Below, in pieces: positions 51,600 to 59,960 of a stretch of 64,000 nucleotides of DNA. The notes beneath the pieces are model-generated. The model saw only the letters and a program-made list of their open reading frames with translations. It had not been told where the DNA came from and did no database searches. The DNA is from Arthrobacter sp. zg-Y1110. Its GTDB lineage: Bacteria; Actinomycetota; Actinomycetes; Actinomycetales; Micrococcaceae. The translations under genes and the position numbers were made by a program. The stretch is from NCBI RefSeq assembly GCF_025244865.1, contig NZ_CP104272.1:372001-436000 (forward strand), written 5' to 3'. Each line of letters starts with the position of its first letter. The stretch's first letter is position 1.

Positions 51600-53894
51600 A
51601 TGAGCGAGAACCAACGGCGCCGGGCCGACAACCGGCAACCACTGGACGGCGACGTCCTGGAACAGGACCCGGCACTGCCGCCGGTGGCCGTGGATCCGGA
51701 AGTCCTCGAGGCGGAGGGCCGGCGCTGGACGCCCGCGAAGATCGCCATTTGGGCGGGCATCGCGCTGCTGGGCGGTTTCAGCTGGACCATGCTCGCCGTA
51801 GTCCGCGGCGAAACCGTGAACGCCATCTGGTTCGTGTTCGCCGCCGTGTGCACCTACCTCATCGGCTACCGCTTCTATTCAAAGCTCATCGAAGCGAAGC
51901 TGCTGAAGCCCAATGACCGCCGCGCCACCCCCGCCGAGTACAAGGCGGACGGCAAGGACTACGCCGCCACGGACCGCCGGGTCCTCTACGGCCACCACTT
52001 CGCCGCCATCGCCGGCGCCGGACCGCTCGTCGGACCGGTCCTCGCCGCGCAGATGGGCTACCTGCCCGGCACCATCTGGATCATCGTGGGCGTGGTGCTG
52101 GCAGGCGCCGTCCAGGACTACCTGGTGATGTTCTTCTCCATGCGCCGCGGCGGACGCTCCCTGGGGCAGATGGCGCGGGATGAACTCGGACTCATCGGCG
52201 GCACCGCCGCCCTGATCGCCACCCTGGTCATCATGATCATCATCGTGGCCATCCTTGCCCTGGTGGTGGTGAACGCCCTCGCCGAAAGCCCGTGGGGCGT
52301 CTTCTCCGTGAGCATGACCATCCCCATCGCCCTGTTCATGGGTGTGTACCTGCGCTACCTGCGTCCAGGCAAGGTCACCGAGGTCTCCATCATCGGCTTC
52401 GTCCTCCTGCTCGCCGCCATCATTGCCGGCGGCTGGGTTGCCGAAACCCCGCTGGGCGACGCCCTGACCCTGGAACCGACCACCATCGCGTGGGGCATCA
52501 TCATCTACGGCTTCATCGCCGCCGTCCTGCCGGTCTGGCTGCTGCTGGCCCCGCGCGACTACCTCTCCACCTTCATGAAGGTGGGAACCATCGTGATGCT
52601 GGCCGTGGCCATCATCATTGTCCGCCCGGAGATCAGCGTTCCGGCGGTCAGCGAGTTCGCCAGCCGCGACGACGGGCCGGTGGTGGCCGGGCCGCTCTTC
52701 CCGTTCCTCTTCGTCACCATCGCCTGCGGCGCCTTGTCCGGCTTCCATGCCCTGATTTCCTCCGGCACCACCCCCAAGATGCTGGAGAAGGAACGCCAGA
52801 CCCGCTTCATCGGTTACGGCGGCATGCTGATGGAGTCCTTCGTGGCCATCATGGCGCTGGTGGCTGCCATCTCCATTGACCGCGGCATCTACTTCGCCAT
52901 GAACTCCTCCGCCGGCGCCACCGGCGGCACGGTGGAAGGCGCCGTCGCCTTCGTGAACGGCCTGGGCCTGGCCGGAGTGAACCTCACTCCGGACATGCTC
53001 TCGTCGCTGGCATCCAACGTGGGCGAGGAATCCATTGTGTCGCGCACCGGCGGGGCGCCCACCCTCGCCGTCGGCCTGGCCACGATCATGCAGAGCCTGA
53101 TCGGCGGACCCGGCATGATGGCGTTCTGGTACCACTTCGCGATCATGTTCGAGGCCCTGTTCATCCTCACCGCGGTCGACGCCGGCACCCGGGTGGCACG
53201 GTTCATGCTGCAGGACACCATCGGCAACGTGGCCCCGAAGTTCAAGGACATGTCCTGGCGTCCCGGAGCCTGGATATGTACGGCAATCATGGTCGCCGGC
53301 TGGGGGTCGATCCTGATCATGGGGGTCACGGACCCATTGGGCGGCATCAATACGCTGTTCCCGCTCTTCGGCATCGCCAACCAGCTGCTGGCAGCCATTG
53401 CGCTGGCCATCTGCATGGCGATCATTGCCAAGAAGAACGCATTCAAGTGGCTCTGGATCGTGGCACTTCCCCTGGCGTTCGCCGCGGTGGTGACCATCAC
53501 GGCGTCGTTCTACAAGATCTTCTCGCCGGTGCCGAGCGTCGGTTACTGGGCCAACCACGAGGCCTTCCAGCAGGCACTGGCGGACGGGAAAACCAGCTTC
53601 GGCACGGCCAAGACCGTGGAGGCCATGGAAGCGGTGGTGCGCAACACGCTCATCCAGACCACCCTCTCGGTGGTGTTCGTGACCCTGGCGATCATCGTCA
53701 TCATCACGGCCATCATCGCCAGCATCCGGTCCTTCCGTTCGGGCGGTGCCCCGAGCGCCGAGGATCCGGCCGTTCCGTCCCGCACCTTCGCACCGGCCGG
53801 TTTCCTGGCGACGCCGGCTGAAAAGGAGATCATGGCCCAGTGGGACTCGCTGCCGGAGGCTGACCGGCCCGCAAAGAGGGCGGCGCACACATGA
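51600..53894 (+). CDS. cstA: Carbon starvation protein CstA, peptide/pyruvate transporter family
   Basis: A 764-residue membrane protein with about 16 to 18 hydrophobic segments. The family block GHHFAAIAGAGPLVGPVLAAQMGYLPG is at about 136-162, and ISSGTTPKMLEKE and GGPGMMAFWYHFAIMFEALFILTAVDAGTR are also diagnostic. CstA-type proteins take up peptides or pyruvate; the substrate in this group is not established. I start at the ATG at 51600 (after AAAAGGG), since the open frame before it is Arg/Pro-rich and runs through the hairpin. The stop overlaps the YbdD-type gene. Confidence 0.96.
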   Translation: MSENQRRRADNRQPLDGDVLEQDPALPPVAVDPEVLEAEGRRWTPAKIAIWAGIALLGGFSWTMLAVVRGETVNAIWFVFAAVCTYLIGYRFYSKLIEAKLLKPNDRRATPAEYKADGKDYAATDRRVLYGHHFAAIAGAGPLVGPVLAAQMGYLPGTIWIIVGVVLAGAVQDYLVMFFSMRRGGRSLGQMARDELGLIGGTAALIATLVIMIIIVAILALVVVNALAESPWGVFSVSMTIPIALFMGVYLRYLRPGKVTEVSIIGFVLLLAAIIAGGWVAETPLGDALTLEPTTIAWGIIIYGFIAAVLPVWLLLAPRDYLSTFMKVGTIVMLAVAIIIVRPEISVPAVSEFASRDDGPVVAGPLFPFLFVTIACGALSGFHALISSGTTPKMLEKERQTRFIGYGGMLMESFVAIMALVAAISIDRGIYFAMNSSAGATGGTVEGAVAFVNGLGLAGVNLTPDMLSSLASNVGEESIVSRTGGAPTLAVGLATIMQSLIGGPGMMAFWYHFAIMFEALFILTAVDAGTRVARFMLQDTIGNVAPKFKDMSWRPGAWICTAIMVAGWGSILIMGVTDPLGGINTLFPLFGIANQLLAAIALAICMAIIAKKNAFKWLWIVALPLAFAAVVTITASFYKIFSPVPSVGYWANHEAFQQALADGKTSFGTAKTVEAMEAVVRNTLIQTTLSVVFVTLAIIVIITAIIASIRSFRSGGAPSAEDPAVPSRTFAPAGFLATPAEKEIMAQWDSLPEADRPAKRAAHT

Positions 53895-54091
53895 GTGCCG
53901 CCGTCGCCGTCCGCCAAGGGGTGACCGGGTTCGTCCGGTTCTTCCGTGACGTGATGGGGGAGGACGCCTACCGCAAGTACACGGACTTCCATGCCGCGTC
54001 CGGCTGCACTTCGCCGCTGATGAGCGAACGGGAGTTCTGGCGGGACAAGATGGACCGGCAGGACGCCAACCCGGAGGGCCGCTGCTGCTAG
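53891..54091 (+). CDS. YbdD/YjiX family small protein, CstA partner
   Basis: A 66-residue protein that starts within the cstA stop (ATGA). MGEDAYRKYTDFH, PLMSEREFWRDKMDRQ and the C-terminal GRCC agree with the YbdD/YjiX (DUF466) family, nearly always encoded after cstA or btsT. It is thought to work with the transporter, with unknown mechanism. Two neighbouring Cys at the end are kept. Confidence 0.93.
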   Translation: MSAAVAVRQGVTGFVRFFRDVMGEDAYRKYTDFHAASGCTSPLMSEREFWRDKMDRQDANPEGRCC

Positions 54092-54116
54092 CACGGCAGC
54101 CGATCCGGCAATAAGT

Positions 54117-54165
54117 ACGACGGCGGCACCGCAGCTGATTGCCTCAGCTGCGGTGCCGCCGTCGT
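54117..54165 (+). terminator. Terminator hairpin, ACGACGGCGGC family copy 4
   Basis: A perfect 22-bp stem (54117-54138 with 54144-54165) with a 5-base loop, followed by TGTTTGG. It ends the cstA operon and is the longest member of the four-copy family. Confidence 0.85.
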
Positions 54166-54301
54166 TGTTTGGCTTTGTTGCTTTCGCTTGGGCGCCTGGG
54201 CCCAGCCTGCCGAACCGGAGGGAACGCCAAAACCGGCGGACGGAACCGGAAAACCGCCCGCCCGCGGGGCAACCGCCGCCAACCGTGAGAGCATTAATGC
54301 C

Positions 54302-54979
54302 ATGACTGAACAGAACGGATCCTCCGAGCGCCGCGACGCGGCTCCGGGTGCTCCTGTTGGGCAGAAGTCAGAACAGACACCGGCCGACGATGGCACGGCC
54401 CGCGCCGCTGCGCCCGCCGGTGACGCCGGAGCGGTGAACCACTCCGGGGACAGCCGGGAGGCGCCCGGGCACGGCAAAGGCAAGACCGGACCGGCGAAGC
54501 TCAACGAACTGGTGGATGAACCGGCAAAGGTCATGCGGATCGGCACCATGATCAAGCAGCTGCTGGAAGAAGTCCGCAACGCACCGCTGGACGATGCGGC
54601 GCGCAACCGCCTGGCGGAGATCCATTCCCGGTCCTTGAAGGAACTCGAGGACGGGCTGGCCCCGGAACTCGTGAACGAGCTGCACCGGATCAACCTGCCG
54701 TTCATGGATGATTCCACCCCCACCGACGCGGAGCTGAGGATTGCGCAGGCCCAGCTGGTGGGATGGCTCGAAGGGTTGTTCCGCGGCATCCAGACGGCCA
54801 TTGCCGCGCAGCAGACCGCCAGCCACGCGGCCGGGCGCCTGCAGCTGCGCCAGCTGCCGCCCGGGACCATACTGGCGCCGGGTGTTGTTATCGGAGATGA
54901 TGGGGAACCGCACCGTGCTGCCCAGATGCCCGGCAGCCCGCGGCAGGAACCGCAATCGGGCCCCGGCCAGTACTTGTAG
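54302..54979 (+). CDS. bpa: Bacterial proteasome activator
   Basis: A 225-residue protein. Residues 1-65 are disordered. The core LVDEPAKVMRIGTMIKQLLEEV...LELEDGLAPELVNELHRINLPF...AELRIAQAQLVGWLEGLFRGIQTAIAAQQ (about 70-180) forms the four-helix ring subunit of Bpa/BpaB. The C-terminus ends in GQYL, the motif that inserts into the 20S proteasome alpha-ring and opens its gate without ATP. Bpa is known in mycobacteria, where it sends damaged proteins such as HspR to degradation. This implies a proteasome in the organism, though its genes are not in the window. The ATG at 54302 is preferred over the open frame from 54188. Confidence 0.95.
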   Translation: MTEQNGSSERRDAAPGAPVGQKSEQTPADDGTARAAAPAGDAGAVNHSGDSREAPGHGKGKTGPAKLNELVDEPAKVMRIGTMIKQLLEEVRNAPLDDAARNRLAEIHSRSLKELEDGLAPELVNELHRINLPFMDDSTPTDAELRIAQAQLVGWLEGLFRGIQTAIAAQQTASHAAGRLQLRQLPPGTILAPGVVIGDDGEPHRAAQMPGSPRQEPQSGPGQYL

Positions 54980-54986
54980 GACATTG

Positions 54987-55463
54987 ATGGTACTTTTTGC
55001 AGCCGCCCGGCAGGGGCGGAAAGACGACGCGGAGCTCGGCAAGGGTGTCTGGCGCCGGGCGCATGACCGCTTTACGCGGGGCCTGGACCGCTACTACCAG
55101 ATGCTCGAGGGCGTGGAGGATGACGCCATCTACAACGAGCTGGTGACCGTGGCCAATGAGCTCGCAGGGTTGCTGCCGCGCGTCCGGGAGGTGTGTGCCG
55201 CTGCCCAACTGCAGCTGCCCAGTACCGGACAGAACATTCCCGGAGCGTTGACCGCAGTACACCGGGCGCTGTCCCGCAGCGGCAATTCCCTCGCTGCCGC
55301 CGCCGAAGCCGCCGCCATGTCGCGGCTCGAAGGGGAGCGCTGGGGGATCGCGTCCGCCGGACTGGACAATGTGCGGCGCCGCGCGGAACTCGTCCAGGAG
55401 GACGTGGTTGAAGCCGAACGCGCGCTGCTCAGCGCCCGGGAAACCGGGATTTCCCGAAAGTAG
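54987..55463 (+). CDS. Hypothetical helical protein downstream of bpa
   Basis: A 158-residue protein, almost wholly helical by composition (GVWRRAHDRFTRGLDRYYQMLEGVEDDAIYNELVTVANELAGLLPRVREVCAAAQLQ and a second Ala/Glu/Arg-rich half). It starts 7 bases after the bpa stop with an AGGA site, so it is co-transcribed with it. I do not recognise the family. The placement suggests a link to proteasome use or simply shared stress control. There is no terminator between the two genes. Confidence 0.82.
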   Translation: MVLFAAARQGRKDDAELGKGVWRRAHDRFTRGLDRYYQMLEGVEDDAIYNELVTVANELAGLLPRVREVCAAAQLQLPSTGQNIPGALTAVHRALSRSGNSLAAAAEAAAMSRLEGERWGIASAGLDNVRRRAELVQEDVVEAERALLSARETGISRK

Positions 55464-55593
55464 GAATCGGCTTTCCCGAAATACCGGCAAACCCCGCAAA
55501 AGAAACCTGGCTAAACCGGGAATACATGACGTCGGGTTTTCGCGGTGAGCTTATCCGCTTTGTCCTGCCCGGCATCAGGGCAAGGATGAGGGG

Positions 55594-56430
55594 ATGACTA
55601 CATCACCGGTACTGACTTTCAATGACGGCAACACCATCCCCCAGCTCGGCTACGGCGTGTGGCAGGTTGAGGACGAGGTTGCCGAAAAGGTAGTGGGACA
55701 GGCATTCGAGGTTGGTTACCGCCACATCGACACGGCCAAGATCTACGGCAACGAAGCCGGCGTCGGCCGCGCCATCGCCGCCACCTCTGTCCCGCGCGAG
55801 GACATGTTCATCACCACGAAGGTGTGGAACGCGGACCAGGGCTACGAAGAAACCCTTAAGGCCTTCGACGCCTCCATGGAGCGTCTCGGCCTGGAAACCC
55901 TCGACCTGTACCTGATTCACTGGCTGCAGCCGAAGCAGAACAAGTACGTGGACACCTGGAAGGCGCTGGTCGAGCTGCAGAAGCAGGGCCGCGTGAAGTC
56001 CATCGGCGTCTGCAACTTCACCAAGGAAGCCCTGCAGGAAATCATCGACGCCACTGGCGTTGTCCCGGTCCTGAACCAGGTGGAAACCCACCCGTACCTG
56101 AACCAGGCCGACCTGCGTGCCTTCGAGGCGGAGCACAACATCCTGCACGAGTCCTGGTCCCCGCTGGGCTCCGGCAAGGGCCTGCTCGAGGATCCCAAGC
56201 TCGTTGAGATCGCCGCGAAGTACGACGGCGCCACCCCGGCCCAGGTCGTCATCGCCTGGCACCTGGCCCTGGGCAGCATTGTCATCCCCAAGTCCGTCAC
56301 GGAATCCCGTATCCGGGAAAACTGGGAAGCACTGAACCTCAAGCTGAGTGACGAAGACATCGAGGCCATCAACGCGCTCGACAACGGCACCCGCTACGGC
56401 GCGGATCCGGCCACGGCCGACTTCGCCTAA
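55594..56430 (+). CDS. Aldo/keto reductase, 2,5-diketo-D-gluconate reductase type
   Basis: A 278-residue AKR5-like enzyme. The tetrad is visible: Asp47 and Tyr52 in HIDTAKIYGNE, Lys in ITTKVW (about 77), and His in LYLIHW (about 110). IPKSVTESRIREN near residue 230 binds the NADPH phosphate. The natural substrate is unknown; family members reduce diketogluconate, methylglyoxal and other carbonyls. Monocistronic, with its own terminator 17 bases downstream. Confidence 0.93.
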   Translation: MTTSPVLTFNDGNTIPQLGYGVWQVEDEVAEKVVGQAFEVGYRHIDTAKIYGNEAGVGRAIAATSVPREDMFITTKVWNADQGYEETLKAFDASMERLGLETLDLYLIHWLQPKQNKYVDTWKALVELQKQGRVKSIGVCNFTKEALQEIIDATGVVPVLNQVETHPYLNQADLRAFEAEHNILHESWSPLGSGKGLLEDPKLVEIAAKYDGATPAQVVIAWHLALGSIVIPKSVTESRIRENWEALNLKLSDEDIEAINALDNGTRYGADPATADFA

Positions 56431-56446
56431 GCCTTCCGCTTAAGTA

Positions 56447-56481
56447 CAAAAGGCGCACGTTCCACGGAACGTGCGCCTTTT
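56447..56481. terminator. Bidirectional terminator between aldo/keto reductase and fliW
   Basis: A 16-bp stem (AAAAGGCGCACGTTCC with GGAACGTGCGCCTTTT) around a 2-base loop, with A and T runs at the two ends. It ends both the reductase gene and the leftward flagellar operon. Confidence 0.92.
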
Positions 56482-56493
56482 TGTGTTGGAAAC

Positions 56494-56886
56494 CTATGCG
56501 GCGACCGGCTCCAAGGGAGCACGGACCGGCCAGTCCTGGCCTTCAAGGATCACCTGGGCACAGCTGCCCGTGGACAGGTTGACCACGATAGGCGCCAGCA
56601 GGTTCACGGTGGTCCCGCCTACCGTCGGATTGGCCACCACCAGCACGGCGGCGTCCTCGGGAGTCACCAGTTCCAGCTGATGACGCTGTTCGTCGGTGAT
56701 TTCCGGGTGGTAGTCCGGAAGATAGACGGAGGCGTCCAGGACGTAGAGGCGCCTGCTGCCGCCGTCGGCGCTGCCGGCCGCGGTCATGGCGAACAAGCCG
56801 GCCGCGCCGTCGATCTCTTCGAGGTCGAAGTGCACCTCCGGGGCCAGCCCGGGAGGAGGAGTCAGGAACGTCAGGCCGGTGCTCAT
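56494..56886 (-). CDS. fliW: Flagellar assembly factor FliW
   Basis: A 130-residue protein with the FliW pattern FLTPPPGLAPEVHFDLEEIDGAAGLFAM, TPEDAAVLVVANPT and NLLAPIVVNLSTGSCAQVIL. In Bacillus FliW binds flagellin and CsrA in turn: free FliW inhibits CsrA and so allows flagellin translation. It is the last gene of flgN-flgK-flgL-fliW and its ATG overlaps the flgL stop. No csrA follows, unlike in Bacillus; the terminator comes directly. The fliC leader carries CsrA-like sites, so csrA may lie elsewhere. Confidence 0.93.
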   Translation of the reverse strand: MSTGLTFLTPPPGLAPEVHFDLEEIDGAAGLFAMTAAGSADGGSRRLYVLDASVYLPDYHPEITDEQRHQLELVTPEDAAVLVVANPTVGGTTVNLLAPIVVNLSTGSCAQVILEGQDWPVRAPLEPVAA

Positions 56887-57770
56887 CGCAGGAAGTCCAT
56901 GAGCGTCGGCTGAAGTGCCTTGGCCGTCACGGCAAGGGCCGACTGATAGGCGACTTCCTGCAGTTTCATGTCCAGGATGACCTTTGCCGTGTCCAGGTCC
57001 TCGATCCCCGAGCGGCGGGTTTCCAGGCTGATGGATTTCTCGGCCAGGTTGTCCTTGGCATTGATTGTGGCAGCATGCCGGACGCCGAGCGCGGAATGTT
57101 CCATGAGGACGGTGTCGGCCGCCGCGTCAACCTTCGTCAGGTAGCCGCTGACGTCGTTGTTCGCTTCCAGGTCCGCCACGAGGTTGTCCATCATCCGAAA
57201 GACCGAGTTGTCTCCCTTGCCGAAAACGGCTTCACCGTCGGTGTCCACGCGCATCTGGGTACTGCTGTCCAGCCGGCGGGTGGTGGGGGTTCCGCTACCG
57301 CTGTAGGTGTAGGAACCGCCCGTTTCGGTGAACGCCTTGCCGGTGTCCGAGGTGCCCGCGAAGACCGTGCGGCCAAGGTGGGTGGTGTTGGCCTCGCGCA
57401 GCAGGTCCGACTTCAGGCCGGAAAGTTCCGTGGCGATGGCCTTGCGGTCGGTCGGCGAAAGGGTGCCGTTGGCAGCGTTCAGCGTGAGGTCCTTGACCCG
57501 CCGCAGGATGTCAGTGGTGTTGGTCAGCGCATTGTCGGTGACGGTAAGCCAGCCCTCCGCGTCGCTCACGTTGGACGTGTACTGCACGTTGGCCCGGATT
57601 TCCGACCGAACCTTCAGTGCATTGGCGGTCCCCGTGGGGTCGTCGGACGGGCGGGCAATAGCAGCGGAGGAGGCGACCTGCTCCTGCAGCTTGGCCATCC
57701 GGGACATGCTGGCCTGCAGGTTCTGCTGGGCCGTGCGGGCCATGGTCTGGTTCGTGGTGCGGCTGATCAC
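56883..57770 (-). CDS. flgL: Flagellar hook-associated protein 3 (hook-filament junction)
   Basis: A 295-residue protein starting at a GTG with AAGG 6 bases upstream. The N-terminal helix (ISRTTNQTMARTAQQNLQASMSRMAKLQEQVASSAAIARPSDDPTGTANAL) and the C-terminal helix (DLDTAKVILDMKLQEVAYQSALAVTAKALQPTLMDFL) are those of the flagellin/FlgL family. It joins FlgK to the flagellin filament and is exported by the flagellar type III system. Gap to flgK is 4 bases and it overlaps fliW. Confidence 0.93.
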   Translation of the reverse strand: MISRTTNQTMARTAQQNLQASMSRMAKLQEQVASSAAIARPSDDPTGTANALKVRSEIRANVQYTSNVSDAEGWLTVTDNALTNTTDILRRVKDLTLNAANGTLSPTDRKAIATELSGLKSDLLREANTTHLGRTVFAGTSDTGKAFTETGGSYTYSGSGTPTTRRLDSSTQMRVDTDGEAVFGKGDNSVFRMMDNLVADLEANNDVSGYLTKVDAAADTVLMEHSALGVRHAATINAKDNLAEKSISLETRRSGIEDLDTAKVILDMKLQEVAYQSALAVTAKALQPTLMDFLR

Positions 57771-57774
57771 GGGG

Positions 57775-59175
57775 TTACCTTCCAACAATTCCGGTGCGGT
57801 TAATGAGGGTGTCAAGCATTTCGTCAATGGCGCTCATGACGCGGGAGGCACCCTGGTAGGCGTGCTGGTACATCAGCAGGTTCACGTTTTCTTCGTCCAG
57901 GTCCACCGAGGCGTTGGAAAGCTGAAGATCCACCGCGGAGGAGGACGCCACGTCGGCCAGCGTGGCCTGCTGCAGTTCAGCGCGGCTCTGCGACGCGGTG
58001 GCCGTGACGAAGGCGCTCCAGACTTTGTCCGCGGACCCGGCCTTGGAACCCAGCTGGGCAATCTGGTCGGCAATGCCGCCGTCGAGTGTTCCCGAGCCCG
58101 GCCGGCCGGAGGCAATGCCGGAGGCATCGGTCGGCACGGTCGCCAGGGTGGTTGCAGCCGGGGTGCCCACGCTGAAGAAATCTCCGCCGGCGATGCCGGC
58201 CGTGGTTGCGCCTTGACGGTGCAGCTCGTTGACGCTGGAAGCCAGCGAGGCGGCAACCTCGTTGTAGGAAGCTGCGGCCCGCGCGAAGACGCCGCCGTTG
58301 CCGGCCGAGGCGAGGAGCGACGTGGCGCCGGCAATTTCGCCCTTGCTAATGGCTGCCGAGCCGGGCCGGTCCGTCCAGCCCACTACGGGTTCCTGCGCAT
58401 CGTCCATGGTCTTTCCGCCGGTGACCTGGAGGGAACGGGCATTCGTGCCGGACACCAGTGCATTGCCGTCGATGAGGACATCCACCATGCCGTCGGAGGA
58501 TTCCCGCACCGTGGCACCGCTAAGCGCTGCGATGGTGGTGGCCAGGGCATTGCGCTGGTCAACGAGTTCGTTCGCCGACGCGCCGGAGGCAAGCGTGGAG
58601 CGGATGGCCCCGTTAAGGCTGGCCAGCTGCTTTGCGCTGGAATTCAGCTCAGTGACCATGTCATTGAGCCCGCTGCGGGTGCTGTTCCACTGGTCCCGGA
58701 CCGCGTTGTAGCCGTTGGCGATCTGTCCTGCGGCGGTGCTGGCCGCGCTGAGCAGTACCGCAGCGGCAGTGTTGTCCGAGGGATTGTGGGAAATGCCGTC
58801 CCAGGCGGCGGAGAAGTTCTGCAGTGCCGTGGAGAGGCCGTTCTTGCCCGGCTCGTTGAACCCGTCCTCCAGCTCGATCAGCGCGTTGGCGCGGACGGCG
58901 GAATAGCCGGCAACGGCGGCGGTGCTGCGTACCCGCGTGTCCAGCTGCTGGCTGCCCAGCCGGGCAATGGAATCCACTGATACGCCCTGGCCTACCCCGG
59001 TAGGGGCGGCGAACCTGCCGGCGGGCGCGAGGGAGGGAACCGCGGAAGTATTCAGGCGCTGCCGCGTGTAGCCGGCCACGTTGGCGTTGGCCACGTTCTG
59101 GCCGACGACGTCGAGGCCCTTGCGGGCGGCGGTGAGGCCGGTGTACGCCGTGTTCAGGCCGCTGAAGGTACTCAT
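57775..59175 (-). CDS. flgK: Flagellar hook-associated protein 1
   Basis: A 466-residue protein. The N-terminal rod/hook motif FSGLNTAYTGLTAARKGLDVVGQNVANANVAGYTRQR and the C-terminal VDLDEENVNLLMYQHAYQGASRVMSAIDEMLDTLIN are diagnostic. FlgK caps the hook and receives FlgL. It lies second in the leftward flagellar operon, 19 bases after flgN. Length is at the short end for FlgK, meaning reduced surface domains. Confidence 0.96.
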   Translation of the reverse strand: MSTFSGLNTAYTGLTAARKGLDVVGQNVANANVAGYTRQRLNTSAVPSLAPAGRFAAPTGVGQGVSVDSIARLGSQQLDTRVRSTAAVAGYSAVRANALIELEDGFNEPGKNGLSTALQNFSAAWDGISHNPSDNTAAAVLLSAASTAAGQIANGYNAVRDQWNSTRSGLNDMVTELNSSAKQLASLNGAIRSTLASGASANELVDQRNALATTIAALSGATVRESSDGMVDVLIDGNALVSGTNARSLQVTGGKTMDDAQEPVVGWTDRPGSAAISKGEIAGATSLLASAGNGGVFARAAASYNEVAASLASSVNELHRQGATTAGIAGGDFFSVGTPAATTLATVPTDASGIASGRPGSGTLDGGIADQIAQLGSKAGSADKVWSAFVTATASQSRAELQQATLADVASSSAVDLQLSNASVDLDEENVNLLMYQHAYQGASRVMSAIDEMLDTLINRTGIVGR

Positions 59176-59194
59176 TCTCTAGGGGTCCTTAACG

Positions 59195-59680
59195 TCAAAT
59201 GCTCTGGTCAACCAGCCGGGCGGCTGAGGTGGGGGCGGCCGAGGTGCCGGACGCCGTGTAGGTGTTCGCTTCCGGGCTTAGCCCCGCGAGCGTTTCCTGG
59301 GCCGAGCGTGCCGCAGTGCGCAGGAACTGTTCGTTGATATCGCGCAGTTCGCGGATCTTCACGGTCAGCTCGGTCATGGCCTGGAGGTGTGCGTTGAAGA
59401 TTTCCGTCCACGGACCGGGAGGAGCTGCGGCTACCAGCTCACGCAGCGTGGCGTTTTCGGAGGTGCCCCATTCGACGGCGAGTCCGGCAACGGCAACAGC
59501 CCGGCCGAGATCGGCTCCGCGGAGGCGCTCGAGGACCTGTTCAACCTCGCGCGTGGCGTGAGTCAGCCATTTGGTTTTTCCGGAGGTGAGCAGCAGTTGT
59601 TCTTCTTCGAGCTTGAACACAAGAAGTTCCAACAACTCGCGCTCTTCCCATAGAAGGGCCGAGAGTTTCTGGGTACCCAT
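59195..59680 (-). CDS. flgN: FlgN-family export chaperone
   Basis: A 161-residue helical protein. SALLWEERELLELLVFKLEEEQLLL and the later IRELRDINEQFL fit FlgN, the cytoplasmic chaperone that holds FlgK and FlgL for export. It is the first gene of the operon that encodes both clients. I start at the ATG at 59680, after AGGAGG at 10 bases; 59707 is an open but less likely start. A sigma-28-type promoter lies about 130 bases upstream. Confidence 0.85.
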   Translation of the reverse strand: MGTQKLSALLWEERELLELLVFKLEEEQLLLTSGKTKWLTHATREVEQVLERLRGADLGRAVAVAGLAVEWGTSENATLRELVAAAPPGPWTEIFNAHLQAMTELTVKIRELRDINEQFLRTAARSAQETLAGLSPEANTYTASGTSAAPTSAARLVDQSI

Positions 59681-59809
59681 GCTTTGCTCACCTCCTAGGT
59701 GGTGCACTGAATGTCTCTAAAGCGGAATAAGACGTCTGATTTCAGGCCCCAACCTGCGGCAAAAGTCTTTGGTTTGGCGTCCGCATTCCAATACGTCCGC
59801 CACAAATCA

Positions 59810-59836
59810 CTATCGGCCGGTTCATCTTCAATGTTA
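59810..59836 (-). promoter_or_regulatory. Sigma-28-type promoter of flgN-flgK-flgL-fliW
   Basis: On the minus strand CTAAC, 15 bases, then GCCGATAG. The FliA consensus is TAAA-N15-GCCGATAA. The -35 TAAC is at 59833-59836 and the -10 at 59810-59817. The same TAAC-N15-GCCGATAG pattern precedes fliC. Confidence 0.75.
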
Positions 59837-59960
59837 GTGGTATGTTTCAGCTAAAGCGCTTAAGCGTGGATTCACCAGCGGTCTCAGCCACTGACCACGA
59901 AGCAGGCGTAACTGGTCGCAGTATGGGGACAGTTGGGGAACAAGGGCTTGGGGGTCCACA

